DNA of 64,000 bases from positions 18,179,151 through 18,243,150 of the forward strand of contig OX336353.1 in the NCBI GenBank assembly GCA_946902875.1, written 5' to 3'. Source of the DNA: Nematopogon swammerdamellus. Lineage: Eukaryota > Arthropoda > Insecta > Lepidoptera > Adelidae. How positions within the stretch are numbered: the first letter of the stretch is position 1; each line of letters begins with the position of its first letter. This document shows, one piece after another, positions 31,823 through 42,130 of the stretch. The translations under genes and the position numbers were made by a program. Under the pieces are notes generated by a model. The model made no database searches. It saw nothing but the letters and a program-made list of their open reading frames with translations, and was not told where the DNA came from.

Positions 31823-32724
31823 GGCCGATCACAGAGAACGTAATCGATTGATGATGAGATTTTTTGACATTTTCCGACCGTTTTCAAATATTTGTGTGGC
31901 AATTTTAGTACAGTTGTCGGCAGTAACTAATGAACATCGATATTTAGAAAGAAACAATTCGGTTGTAGAGCGTCGTCTCTGTCACACAGAGACGTGCGAG
32001 TTCGTTCGAATTCTTACCGTAAAAAAAAAATAGTATAAATCCGACTTGGAGACATTCCGAATACTATAAGCGGGTTTATAAAAGTATTCCGTACATTAAA
32101 GAAAATTTAACAGAATACGATTCTCGGTAAGTTTTCTTGTCGTATTTTAGGAATTAAATTATTTATGTATTATTTCTTGAGAAACTTTATTACCTAATTT
32201 ATTTTTCAAAATATGGAGATTTTTTGTTTTGTTTTTTTCTTCACACTATCGCGATAATACAGTTAGTTATCTATCACTCACAGATGGATAAATTGATAGA
32301 GACAAACATATACTTCTACCACGAGGTATGGAAAATACATATCCATGGTGAATGAAACAGCGTTAAAATTCAATGTTTCGTATTTCCACCGCGCCTCAGG
32401 CGGAGGTCTTTGTAACGAACATTTCTAGAACTTTCAACAGGAGTACCATGGAAACATGTATCGAGAAAAGGCCTAGTCACTGCATACTCTTTATTTGATT
32501 ACCAACATTCGGTCGGCATGCACACAATTGGAAGCAGACAGAAGATCTCTTAAAAAGTGATGGGCATACGGTTTTATATAAGCGAAACGGTGTGAGTGAC
32601 TGAGTCAGAGGGCCCAGAGCTCATGCTACGACTCGGAAATTTACTTACTTACAATTTACTTAATTATTTTTACTTTTACGGAGACTTGAAATGAAAAATG
32701 TTCGTTTGCCTTGACTGTCAAATG
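31823..32724. other. Unassigned stretch
   Basis: Contains a GTCTCTGTCACACAGAGAC hairpin at 31975-31993. Otherwise mixed-composition DNA with no recognised repeat or gene. Confidence 0.35.
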
Positions 32725-33038
32725 GTACTGTGTGGGGCCGGTACTTGAAAAGAATGGCCCCATTGCATCTCTCCCCGTGCTTGCCGTAAAAGGCGACTAA
32801 GGAACAAGGGCAAGAGTGGCATGTCAGCCACCTTTCACCTTAGCGCGGTCCTTATACCGAGTCATGCAGCAGGTGGGTTTTCGTGCCTTACTTGCTACTT
32901 GTTTCTTTTCCTAATACTTTGCTAAACCTTACTTGCTGCCTGATAGTTACCTTGTTTTAATACTTTGCTAAACGTGGTGGTCGATGTTGTGCTGTAATTT
33001 ACCAGAGCTCTTGCATTACAACACTGATTACCCTGCTT
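32725..33038 (+). mobile_element. Family D element with internal duplication
   Basis: GTACTGTGTGGGGCCGGTAC opens the unit. The block CCTTACTTGCT...TAATACTTTGCTAAAC appears twice (about 32886-32925 and 32928-32970), so this copy carries a tandem duplication of roughly 45 bp. It ends near GATTACCCTGCTTGA. Confidence 0.7.
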
Positions 33039-33117
33039 GAATGAGAACGGGCGGAATTTTCGACGTATCCAAGAGTAGGCTATGGACGCTAGACATATGG
33101 ATGAAATTATACAATTT

Positions 33118-33544
33118 TTGTGTTATGTAATCCGATATGGGTGGGTGAGTCGGATATGGACAATGAGTCGGAGGTGCCAAAGTACATGCTCCGACCAGCC
33201 AATATCACATCCGAGAAGGTAGGTGCCATACGAGAGACTTCCCTGGATTGCTGGCTATACTGGAATAGAGGAGAACACAACCGAGGCTGCTATGCCGCCA
33301 TCTTACATCCAGTACGGTGGTACCAACCCAGTCGGCTACAATTTGAGCCAACCACCTAGTAAGGGGCAAGGGAAGGGACCTACAGTTTTACACCGGTTCC
33401 GAACGGTGAAGCAGCAGGTGTAGGTATGTATGCACGTATTTTTTTTTTCGTCAGAAAAAACTCATTGGTACCCGCCGACCGGATTCGAACTTCGGACCTC
33501 TCGCATGAGAAGCGGATGCCCAAACCACTCGGCCACCCGCCGCC
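33118..33544 (-). mobile_element. Family B SINE, full length
   Basis: On the minus strand it runs from GGCGGCGGGTGGCCGAGTGG (33544) through the B box GGTTCGAATCC, the central domain CTTACTAGGTGGTTGGCTCA and GTTGGTACCACCGTACTGGA, to the GGTCGGAGCATGTACTTTGG tail. The tail end has an extra diverged copy of its CGACTCA-type sequence near 33150. Confidence 0.8.
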
Positions 33545-34215
33545 TTAAGACAATAAACATTAAACAAATAATTCGTCGTCGTGGATTTTATTTTCACCTT
33601 CTCGATAAGTTTTGAAGGTTTTTCTAAGTATATATTTCAACAGAATGTGCCCACAGTGCTACACACCAAAACTCCACCGTTCCACCTCGGCTGTATTATT
33701 CGCAAGTTTTGAGTTATTTATAATCTTGAGAATGAGTATGGATCGTGCATCTACTTTTAGGAATCCTTTTATCTTTATACAGAGTGTTTCTTAATAGGTG
33801 ATAGTAACCGAATGGATGTGAAACTTGAATTGTTATGCGACTTTTAATTTTTTTAATTTTTCTTTGCCGTTTTTTTTTTTATTTTTTACAAAAATAAAGG
33901 AGGAGTCCTCTAGTTGCTGAATCCGCTATAATGAATTTTGACTCAAATTGGCATATAAATTGGGTTTAAATCTGTGTGTAAACGCAAACAGTTCCGTTCA
34001 TACAATTTGTGTCTAAACCTGCTATTTCGTATACAAAATCTATCATAAAGTTGACAGTTTTCCGCAAAATCCGCTATAATTATAAGTTTGTTAGATTTGC
34101 CAGAACTGTTATGGCGGGTTTTGCAACTAGACGACTCTGTTATATTATCTTAAAAAAAATTAATATTACGGTAGATTTAGTATTTATGTATGTAGTACTT
34201 ATTCAATATGGCTAG
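33545..34215. other. Unassigned stretch
   Basis: AT-rich. The phrase CCGCTATAATxA occurs at about 33926 and 34070 but the flanks do not match. No gene is supported. Confidence 0.3.
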
Positions 34216-34395
34216 GGTGGGTCTTCGTGCCTTACTTGCTGCTTGATAGTTATCTTTACCGAATGGTTTGCTAGACGTGGCGGTCGGTGTTTTGCTGTAC
34301 ATAATATCTACCAGAACCCTTGCAGCACAACATCGATTACTCAGCTTACCCCGATTGTCGGGATATAGTATGTGTTATGTATGTATGTATGTATT
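34216..34395 (+). repeat. Family D element, 5'-truncated
   Basis: GGTCTTCGTGCCTTACTTGC, GACGTGGCGGTCGGTGTTTT and a terminal GTATGTATGTATGT run match the second half of family D. Confidence 0.7.
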
Positions 34396-34398
34396 CAA

Positions 34399-35057
34399 TA
34401 CGGCTACACAGAACTAGACGGAAAACACTAACTATTGAAAGCGGCGGGTGGCCGAGTGGTTTGGGCATCGGCTTATCATGCGAGAGGTCCGCGGTTCGAA
34501 TCCGGTCGGCGTGTACCAATGAGTTTTTTCTGACGAAAAAAATTACGTGCATACCTAAACCTGCTGCTTCACCTTTCGGAACCGGTGTAAAACTGTAGGT
34601 CCCTTCCCTTGCCTCACTAGGTGGTAGGCTCTAATTGTAGCCGACGGGGTTGGTACCACCGTACTGGATGTAAGATGGCCGCAAAGCAGCCTCGGTTGTG
34701 TTCTCCTCTAGTCCAGTATAGCCAGCAATCCAGGGAAGTCTCGGGCATGGCACCTACCTTCTCGGAGGTGATATTGGCTGGTCGGAGCATACGCTTTGGC
34801 CCCTCCGACTCAGCCACCCATACCGGATTACATAAAAAAAAACTATTTATTTACATAGCCGTTTCTACCGACCTTTCATTCAGTCCGGTGGTAGTTAAAC
34901 CTTAGTAAAATAAAGAGAAGGGGCCTACAGTATTACATGGAATTCGAACCACGACCAGCCTCAACGGTCGAACGGTCACCCGTCCAAGTTCTGACCGCGC
35001 CTGTGCTTAATGCTCACACTCGCGCGTCCATTGCAACACCGAGCTACCGAGGCTGAC
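34399..35057 (-). mobile_element. Family A SINE split by a family B insertion
   Basis: On the minus strand the head, 5S-like part and central domain occupy 35057-34848 and a short tail-side piece lies at 34439-34399 (CGGCTACACAGAACTAGACG). Between them sits the B SINE. The duplicated AACTATT at 34430-34436 and 34841-34847 is its target duplication. The tail beyond 34399 is lost. Confidence 0.75.
34441..34840 (+). mobile_element. Family B SINE, full length (reference copy)
   Basis: It has a tRNA Leu/Ser-like head, with the A box TGGCCGAGTGG at 34449-34459 and the B box GGTTCGAATCC at 34493-34503. A spacer (ACCAATGAGTTTTTTCTGAC) and the ACCGGTGTAAAACTGTAGGT block follow. The central domain shared with family A is at 34588-34667 (TAGGTGGTAGG and GTTGGTACCACCGTACTGG). 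The second half has GGCCGCAAAGCAGCCTCGG and GAGGTGATATTGGCTGGTCG, ending ACCGGATTACATAAAAAAA. Transcription would be by RNA polymerase III from the internal boxes. It inserted into a family A SINE with a 7-bp target duplication. Confidence 0.85.
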
Positions 35058-35489
35058 GAATTATAATATAGCTAAGTACTTTATCCCAATCCAACACCGT
35101 TCATTACCCAAAAAGTAGACTAAATTAGCAAAATTAATAAAACAAGATCCGAAAACATTTAAAATTCAGCCGGACGAAAGTGTAAAAGTAACCCGCATAA
35201 ATTAGGGGCGGTCGCCGAGGTGTCGGCCAGTGTCGGCGTGTGTCGGCGAATGTCGGCCAACGTGTCGGCGTCCCCGGTCCCCGATATTTATGGGTGTCGG
35301 TCGACGTGGGCCAAACTTTCGACACTTTTTGTCAGGGGTCAACAATTGTGGTAGCCACCCTTCTCTTTTGCTAGCGATGCTCTAGTTCGACTTTACGTTC
35401 TTCGTCCTTTATAGGGTTCCCTAGAAAAAATTAGGGGGAAAAGGCTACCTAATTAAAATAATAAATTGCAAAATTTTAATAAATTTATC
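35058..35489. other. Unassigned stretch with GTGTCGGC repeats
   Basis: Between 35217 and 35330 the motif TGTCGGC(C/G) occurs six or more times at 10-14 bp spacing. The rest has no recognised feature. Confidence 0.5.
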
Positions 35490-35830
35490 AGGGTTCCGTA
35501 TCCGTCGTACGAAACCCTATTACTAAGCCTACGCCGTCTGTCTGTCTGTCCGTCTGTCCGAGGGTTGTATCTCTTGTACCGTAATAAATTTTAAATTTTC
35601 ACATAATATGTGTTATTATGGTCGATATAACAACAAACAATAAAAATAAGAAAAAGTAAAAAAAATCACGAGGGTCCCCATACAAGAGACTAAAAAGTGT
35701 ATGCGCGCCATCTACCGAAAATAGTATGAAGTATTTTAACTAACCCATAGATGGCGTAGTGGCGCTGACCATGACATGGCGATACGGAACCATAGGTGCA
35801 CGAGTTCGACTCGCACTTGGCCGTTTTTTT
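35490..35830 (+). mobile_element. Family E element, complete
   Basis: It runs from CAGGGTTCCGTATCC to GATACGGAACCATAGGTGC and GTTCGACTCGCACTTGGCC. It carries the variant middle part ATGCGCGCCATCTACCGAAA, shared with the copies at 48295 and 60441, which separates this subfamily from the one at 3465 and 62997. Confidence 0.7.
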
Positions 35831-36257
35831 AACTAACAATAAAAAACAGAATACATGCAAGAGTTAACTTGTTATTTTTATTAAAACAAGTCTTCCTAAA
35901 ACAGAGAGATTCTCTGGAACAGGAGGCTTGGTTATTTGTAAAATAGACCTATTTGCTAAATAAATTATAAAAAAAAAATACAGGTATTTGTATAAAATAA
36001 ATATTTAAATTTTTTTACAGGAAAAAAAGTTAAATGAGGTTACAGTTAAGTGAAACTTCGGTTTAATTTAATTTTCTAGCCTATAAGCGAACACTGGAAA
36101 AGTGGTAAAGACATTGTTAGTGCTGATTTCTTCAGTAAAATTCACCCATATTTACAGAATCAGAAGCCAATTTGGAATGCTCTCCTGACTAGATTCTAAA
36201 CAAGTACCTACATCTACTGTTGTGAAAACAGAAGCTCGTCTAAAAGAGGATGCAGAT
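35831..36257. other. Unassigned AT-rich stretch
   Basis: Poly-A/T-rich DNA with no ORF of interest. Confidence 0.3.
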
Positions 36258-36364
36258 TGATCGATCCTAAAGGAAGTCTCCGGTATGGCACCTCTTCGCA
36301 GGTGATATTGGCTGGTCGGGGCATGTGCCTCGGCCAACATACCGTATCACAAAAAAAAAAAAAA
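36258..36364 (+). mobile_element. Family B SINE, tail only
   Basis: GGAAGTCTCCGGTATGGCAC, GGTGATATTGGCTGGTCGGG and a terminal CACAAAAAAAAAAA are the last 105 bp of family B. A 5'-truncated copy. Confidence 0.7.
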
Positions 36365-37287
36365 GATTTAGGTACAATTATATATAAAATATAAATATGT
36401 ACACAAGTCTAAATATCAATAAAAAATATGTCATTAAATAAATTATAAATTATGATTATGTATTGTTAATAAATTAAACAGTTTTGAAAATTTTCGTAAC
36501 TATCACTTTACGTAAATGTTTATATGATAATAAAAAAAACTAATTTATAAGTAAATTAAAATGTTAATTTAAAACCTTCATTGTAATATTATAATTCATT
36601 CAAATATCAAGGCAGCATGTTAAAACTATCTTAAGGTCAGCCGCAAGCAAATTTTGATCAAATTTTGATTAATTACCTTAATTAATTCTCCGAATTTCCT
36701 TTTGCGAGGCAAAAGTCCGAGCGAGTTCATGCAATATTTTGCATATTTTACAAGACTTGCAGTACTTTGTTAATTAAAATTTAATTTATTAAAACTGATG
36801 TAAAAAATCTCACTCAGTTCATTTATTTAAGGAGGAGTTTCTCAATTCGTCGGATTGAATTTTATGTATGTTCGCTATAATTCTTTACCATGTGGATCGA
36901 TTTCGATGATTCTTTTCTTATTAGAAAGGTACCCCCTTTCTTTCACTTAGGGGTGGTTCCATATAAATTTGGTCAAGTTGAAAAAATCATTCTCCAAATA
37001 CCGCGTACAACCCCGGTGGATCCGTACAAGGGAAGTAGTCGACGTTGTCAGGTTCAATAAAAAAGTTGATTAAAGTTAAGAAAATAGAAAAATCTAAGCA
37101 CTTCCCCTCTAAAGACATAATCCAGTTATGTGTGTTCTCGAGCGGTCTAGCCACGGAGTAGATAGGTAATGAGGAGCTGTTGCTAGCTTTAATTTCTAGA
37201 GAAATACGCTTCCGCTAGTGCGCGGGGTAGCGAGATGAGGCGCGGTTTCGTAGTCCGCCACGCGCACCATTTATTACAAATGCGTTG
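36365..37287. other. AT-rich stretch with a dispersed-repeat phrase
   Basis: GGAGGAGTTTCTCAATTCGT at 36832-36851 and GATCGATTTCGATGATTCTT nearby belong to the same widespread element as 44.1-45.1 kb. No gene seen. Confidence 0.4.
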
Positions 37288-37295
37288 GGTTGCGA

Positions 37296-37587
37296 CACAG
37301 AGCATCGAATACCGCGCGCGCCCCCTCCTAGAGACGCCCTAAGCGATAATATTTGAAACCCAATAACTGCCCGCAGTGCTGCCAGCGCTTCGTATGTGTG
37401 TGTGTGTGTGTTAGTATCGACACTACACACAAAGAGGAACAAGTTAGGCACACGCACAAAACAAATGCACACGCACAACACACATATGTAAGTCCTAGGC
37501 CACGCCCACAGGCTTCAACGGCGTTGTAGGGAAATCGCGCTCAGGGCGTCTCTAGGAGGGGGCGCGCGGGGTATTCGATGCTCTGTG
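37296..37587. mobile_element. hAT-like miniature element with 50-bp terminal repeats
   Basis: Terminal inverted repeats of 50 bp (CACAGAGCATCGAATACC at the left end) match with two differences and enclose 192 bp. The 8-bp sequence GGTTGCGA lies immediately outside both ends (37288-37295 and 37588-37595). An 8-bp target duplication is the hAT hallmark. The TIR start CACAGAG is compatible but not diagnostic. The interior has a GT/CA microsatellite and no transposase, so it is non-autonomous. Confidence 0.75.
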
Positions 37588-37668
37588 GGTTGCGACAACC
37601 TGTTAATGCAACTGATGGAATGTCACGAAAATTGCGATGACTTTGGATGGCGGGTTGATACCACCGCA

Positions 37669-38251
37669 CATAATTTTTTTTATGTAATCCGGTATGGGTG
37701 GCTTAGTCGAAGGGGACAAGCGCATGTTCCGACCAGCCAATATCACCTTCTAGAAGGTAGGTGCCATACTGGTGACTTTCCTGGATTGCTAGCTATACTG
37801 GACTAGGGGAGAACATAAACGAGGCTGCTATGCGGCCATCTTACATCCAGTACGGTGGTACCAACTCATCATCATCATCATCAGCCTGTATCGGTCCACT
37901 GCTGGACATAGGCCTCTCCCAAGGCACGTCACCACACGCGGTCTTCCGCTCTTCTCATCCATCTACTCCCGGCTACCTTTTGTAGGTCATCTGTCCACCT
38001 AGCAGGGGGGCGTCCCACGCTACGTTTGCTGGTACCAACTCAGTCGGCTACAATTTGAGCCTACCATCTTGTTAGGGGTAAGGGAAGGGACCTACAGTTT
38101 TACACCGGTTCCGAACGGCAAAGCAGCAGGTATAGGTATGCACGTAATTTTTTTCGTCAGAAAAAACTCATTGGTACACGCCGACCGGATTCGAACCTCG
38201 GACCTCTCGCGTGAGAAGCCGATGCTCAAACCACTCGGCCACCAGCCGCTT
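37669..38251 (-). mobile_element. Family B SINE split by an RTE insertion
   Basis: On the minus strand the head and B box lie at 38251-38150 and the central domain at 38105-38041. The second half lies at 37866-37669, ending in an A run. The 163-bp RTE fragment interrupts GGTTGGTACCA. Removing it and one target duplication restores a normal B SINE. Confidence 0.8.
37867..38029 (-). pseudogene. RTE-type LINE RT end with GAT tail, nested
   Basis: The minus strand encodes KRSVGRPPARWTDDLQKVAG then SRWMRRAEDRVW, one in-frame TGA, and RALGEAYVQQWTDTG before a TGATGATGATGATG tail. The target duplication TGGTACCAACT is at 37856-37866 and 38030-38040. The 5' truncation, GAT-repeat tail and 11-bp duplication are what LINE target-primed insertion produces. 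The single stop shows that it has begun to decay. Confidence 0.8.
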
Positions 38252-38256
38252 TTTGT

Positions 38257-38487
38257 ATGAAACGTCAGTCGAAACGGCAATGTAAATAGTTCGCGTTTTC
38301 CGTCCATTTCAGTGTAGCCGACATGAATAATGAAGGGAAGCACTGACATGGCATCTAGTTCATCCGGGGTTATACTGACATCACGGATGTTGTACATAGG
38401 TGATGTAGCCAACCGTGTCAGTTTTTTTTTATGGAAACTAACACGGTTGGCTACATCACCTACAACGTCCTTGATGTCAGCCCATAA
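38257..38487. mobile_element. Two family A SINE tails in inverted orientation
   Basis: The plus-strand tail at 38257-38428 ends GTAGCCAACCGTGTCAGTTT. It is followed at once by a minus-strand tail (38429-38487, ATGGAAACTAACACGGTTGG). Together they make a hairpin with a stem of about 50 bp and a T-rich loop. The heads of both copies are missing. Confidence 0.7.
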
Positions 38488-39525
38488 CGAAAAGTTTTCA
38501 TAAAAAATCAATAAAAAAAAAACTATGCGCCCAGTTGGCGGCGGCGTACCCAGTTTACTTAGGCCAACTCCTCTCTACCTAGAAGATAAGATACCCTCGG
38601 TCTACCTAACGTAGTTTTCTAGATTATATCCCTGAACGAAGAATATCTCTCTCTCTCTCTCTCTAGCCCTCAGGCTAAATGCTTTGGTTTCAAAAGGATA
38701 CTCTTTTCACTGGTTAAACAGCTTTAATGGATCATTGAAGTACAAAGGAAGCGATGCAACTAGCGGGTTAAGTTAACCGAGACAGCTTTCCTTTTTGAAA
38801 ATCATTATTTTTTGCAGTTTCAGTATGAAACTAAATTGACTAGTTGCGGCGCTCTGTTTAGAGATGGCCAGGAGATGGCGCTATAATCGACTGTTTCATA
38901 CTAAGTTCCGAGAGATGACGCAAATTAGATTGTTGGTAACCTTGTTGCATTAATATTATGTACCGCGAAAAAGAATTAACATGTCATACAATTAATATTT
39001 TATATTTTTTAATTAAAACCAATATTTTACAATTTCTGTGATTCAATAAATGTTTTTAATGAATTTTTTCGTTTATTTAGTGAATTAACTCCCATGTTAT
39101 TTGCAAATAATTTAAAAAAATCGTGATCTTATTTATTTATATATTAGCTAATTTGATATGATTTTGAAATTTTTATAATTTTACACATCGACCAAAGTGA
39201 TTTATTTTCGTAGGTATTTAAGAAAATAAATTGTCAAATTTACATCAGAGAGGAATCAGCTTTACATATTTATTTTATGTTGTTCCTTGATTTTTATTTT
39301 AGAGTAATAGCAATATATTTTTATTTGGTTTTAGAGTAAATTGCAGGACATGTAATTGAGATCATATTATTTTTAAATGTATCATTTCTGAAAGAAAGCA
39401 CTCGTGCAAGGCAGATCGAATCTAGTGCGGGGTGCTAATAAATTTTTATTTATTACATATTTTTTCAACGAATAAAAATGTTGAAATTTGGAAAAAAAAT
39501 TACAGAACCGGAAAAATGTGAAATA
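38488..39525. other. Unassigned stretch
   Basis: Holds a CT microsatellite at 38647-38664 and long AT-rich DNA. ACTAGTTGCGGCGCTCTGTT near 38840 is unplaced. No gene is supported. Confidence 0.35.
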
Positions 39526-39697
39526 CACTCCCTGCCCATCTATTTCCTCCCAGGTAAAATAGTGGGATTTTTTAAAAGGGGCTTGAAAAGGCTCCTGTTA
39601 GGCAGGCATGGCGTTCGCTATCCACGTGCATCACATAATCTCCATGGGCATCGGTAGACACCTAAACGTTGCCACATGTCGCGCTTTCCATAAAAAT
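39526..39697 (+). pseudogene. LINE family C 3' end, divergent
   Basis: CACTCCCTGCCCATCTATTT, GGCATGGCGTTCGC and ACATGTCGCGCTTTCCATAA match the family C end at 29549 at the nucleotide level, with a changed centre (GTGCATCACATAATCTCC) shared with 50056. The frame is broken. Confidence 0.55.
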
Positions 39698-40243
39698 AAA
39701 CTCGTTTACTTAACGTTAATAGCCAGTAATAGATTTCAAAGTAATTTGGGAAATATATTCTTTGTCATTTTTTAAATCGTACTGTACTAAGTTATTGTGT
39801 ACAAGGTTGACTGAAAGAACTTGCATTCTGCGATAAATCCGTCTACTGCCTTGCAGAAAAGTATATCCTACAATGCCAGTGTTCCATAGTGAGACTACCC
39901 TGTCTAATGTATACCCATAAATACGGTAAGGTTGAACGAACATATCAATAATTCCTAATGAAATGCTTCGGAAAAATGCCGATAAAAGCACACAAAACTT
40001 GCTGCGCGATTTAATTAGTTCACTCCTTTTGAGAAATGTTTAAACCTTTCAGTAGGGGCCGCTACTCGCAAATCGGATTATTTAATTTTACTTCCATCGG
40101 TGGAAGGCTCGTGGAAACTATGGCAGCTGCAGCCGATTTTATTCACTAGACTTTCGAACTCGGACATTATAGCCACTGGATGAATGCTAAGAACGCACGA
40201 CCACAAACTTTATATCTTCCCTGCTGTTTTAACATTCATATAA

Positions 40244-40480
40244 CAATACCAAGATTCGAAAATCTACTTTCTCGCTAGTCACGGTGCTTCTGTGAGGTCC
40301 ATCGATGGTAACCTTCTCTGTATACCGATTCATTCCAGTTACAGTTCTTTCTGTACCCATTCTTTTACTTTTGAATCAGCTCGTCTCTGCAACCAATTCC
40401 GCATCACTCTTCGTATTTCGGCTTCCCACAACATTTTCAAAATAACGTCTTGTCGAACTCGTAACATATCCATGCGTGTT
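40244..40480 (+). pseudogene. Jockey/CR1-like LINE RT thumb fragment
   Basis: The frame reads SHGASVRSIDGNLLCIPIHS, SYSSFCTHSFTFESARLCNQ and RITLRISASHNIFKI. It aligns by eye with the better copy at 61954-62289 (SHGLGLRSADNLLLTIPGHS, SFTVRAAKLWNRLP). The conserved tryptophan of LWN is replaced by cysteine here. Further matching remains occur upstream in other frames. It is an old, frameshifted fragment. Confidence 0.6.
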
Positions 40481-40789
40481 ATCGTTTATATAGAAACTGC
40501 ATTATCTATCTATATATATCCTTATATAAATAATTCTTCTGTATGTGTGTTTGTCACCTAACTCCGCCTAAACGGCTGGACCGATTTGGATCAAATTTTG
40601 TGTGTAAGTTTTTTTTAATTGATTTCTTACATTACACACGCAATCCCAGGCATGACGGGCAAAGAATAGCTTCAAGCTTTAATTCTGCCAAACACAATTT
40701 AACCTAGTTTAACCAAGACAAAACACAATGAAAACATAAAGCACCTTGCATCGACGGATATATGCTGTCATTTATCATGCACGAGTCTA

Positions 40790-41085
40790 TCAGGTGTCAA
40801 AAAACATAATTTTATTTTTTTTCCGCCGTCTAGCTACGCCGCCGCCGCCTCGCCCGCATGCCTTGCGTGAGGTGTCAAAAACATAATTTTATTTTTGTTC
40901 CACCGTCCAGCCACGCCGCCGCCGCCTCGCCCGCATGCCTTGCGTGAGGTGTCAAAAACATAATTTTATTTTTGTTCCACCGTCCAGCCACGCCGCCGCC
41001 GCCTCGCCCGCATGCCTTGCGTGAGGTGTCAAAAAACATAATTTTATTTTTGTTCCACCGTCCAGCCACGCCGCGCCTCGACCGC
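40790..41085. repeat. 77-bp tandem repeat, four GC/AT-mixed units
   Basis: GAGGTGTCAAAAACATAATT recurs at 40869, 40946 and 41023, exactly 77 bp apart, with partial units on either side. Each unit pairs an AT-rich half with a GC-rich half (GCCACGCCGCCGCCGCCTCG). Units are nearly identical, so the expansion is recent. Confidence 0.9.
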
Positions 41086-41499
41086 ACGCCTCGCGCCCGG
41101 CTCACTCCAGAGGCTATCATCTCCTTCTTGAAACTTTCCGCCGCATCTGCGCCCAGACCAATTTTATGTTAAGTACACTCGGAAATATTAATTAACTACC
41201 TCTACCTAATTTTAAGACGCAGACGACGCTTTGCCGAGTGGTTCGCATGGGTGCGCCGAAGATATTACTTCTCTTCCCTACCTCGGGGGTCGCATGGATT
41301 GGTACCATCATACTGAGCATCAACACGGCTAAGTTTCAATATTATTTTATGAACATTTTAGACTTGTGAATTGTATGGTAGTGGCAGAGGATTCGAATTT
41401 TTCAATGACAATCGGAATGGGTGACTCTACCATTTCAGTTTGCAAATATGTAGCATTTAATTCGGCTTCGCTTTTTGATGAGTTTGAGTTTGAATTGTT

Positions 41500-41625
41500 T
41501 TTATGAAAATTAAATGAAATTAAATGAATATACTTTTTTTATATATATACAGCCGGCGCGGGTGTCTGTGCCCAATACTTCAACAGGAGATCAGATACAG
41601 CCAATAACATTACTCCTCACACAAT
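41500..41625 (-). pseudogene. LINE 3' end (same family as 48986)
   Basis: On the minus strand CTGTTGAAGTATTGGGCACA and CCGCGCCGGCTGTATATA match the 3' region at 49185-49235. It ends in an ATTTAATTTCATTTAATTTT tail. No coding part remains. Confidence 0.5.
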
Positions 41626-42130
41626 TTTTTTTTACAAAAGCTGGGCTTAATTCCTAGAGCTATTTTGTAACAGTCATGCCTCGGATTGTGGGTAAGGTTG
41701 ATAGTATTGTATAGATAGGTACATAATATGTTAGTAATGTATTATATAGTAGTAATGTAAAATTAACTAAGATAAAAATAATAACATATTTAATTAGAGA
41801 AGTGCAAAAAAAATAATAATAAAAAAAAATAGGCTCATCTTGAACTTTACTCTATTTTCCAAATGAACCATAATTTTTGCCCAAACAAAACTGAGAATCG
41901 TCTAGCTAGGTCATTCTACTCTATGGCTTATTCTTCGACCCTCCAACGCAACTTATTGAGTGACTTGCGATGCGATCGGAACTTTATTATTTGAAACAAT
42001 TTCTTCCAGTCCACCCTCAGAAGAGCTTAGGCAACAGTTTGTGTGCAATAGGCGGAATGTAATTGGAAGAGTTTGCCTTAGGTATTGATTTCGCGCGAGA
42101 AATCTTGGTTATTGAGTATCTTGGTTATTT
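41626..42130. other. Unassigned AT-rich stretch
   Basis: Poly-A runs and short ORFs only. Confidence 0.3.

Noticed and set aside
34441..34515. tRNA-Leu or tRNA-Ser gene
   Set aside because: Good A and B boxes, but the acceptor ends do not pair and the sequence continues as a dispersed 400-bp SINE found many times.
41200..41340. tRNA-like segment (TTTGCCGAGTGGTTCGCATG)
   Set aside because: An A-box-like phrase is present, but no B box at suitable distance and no match to family B beyond it.
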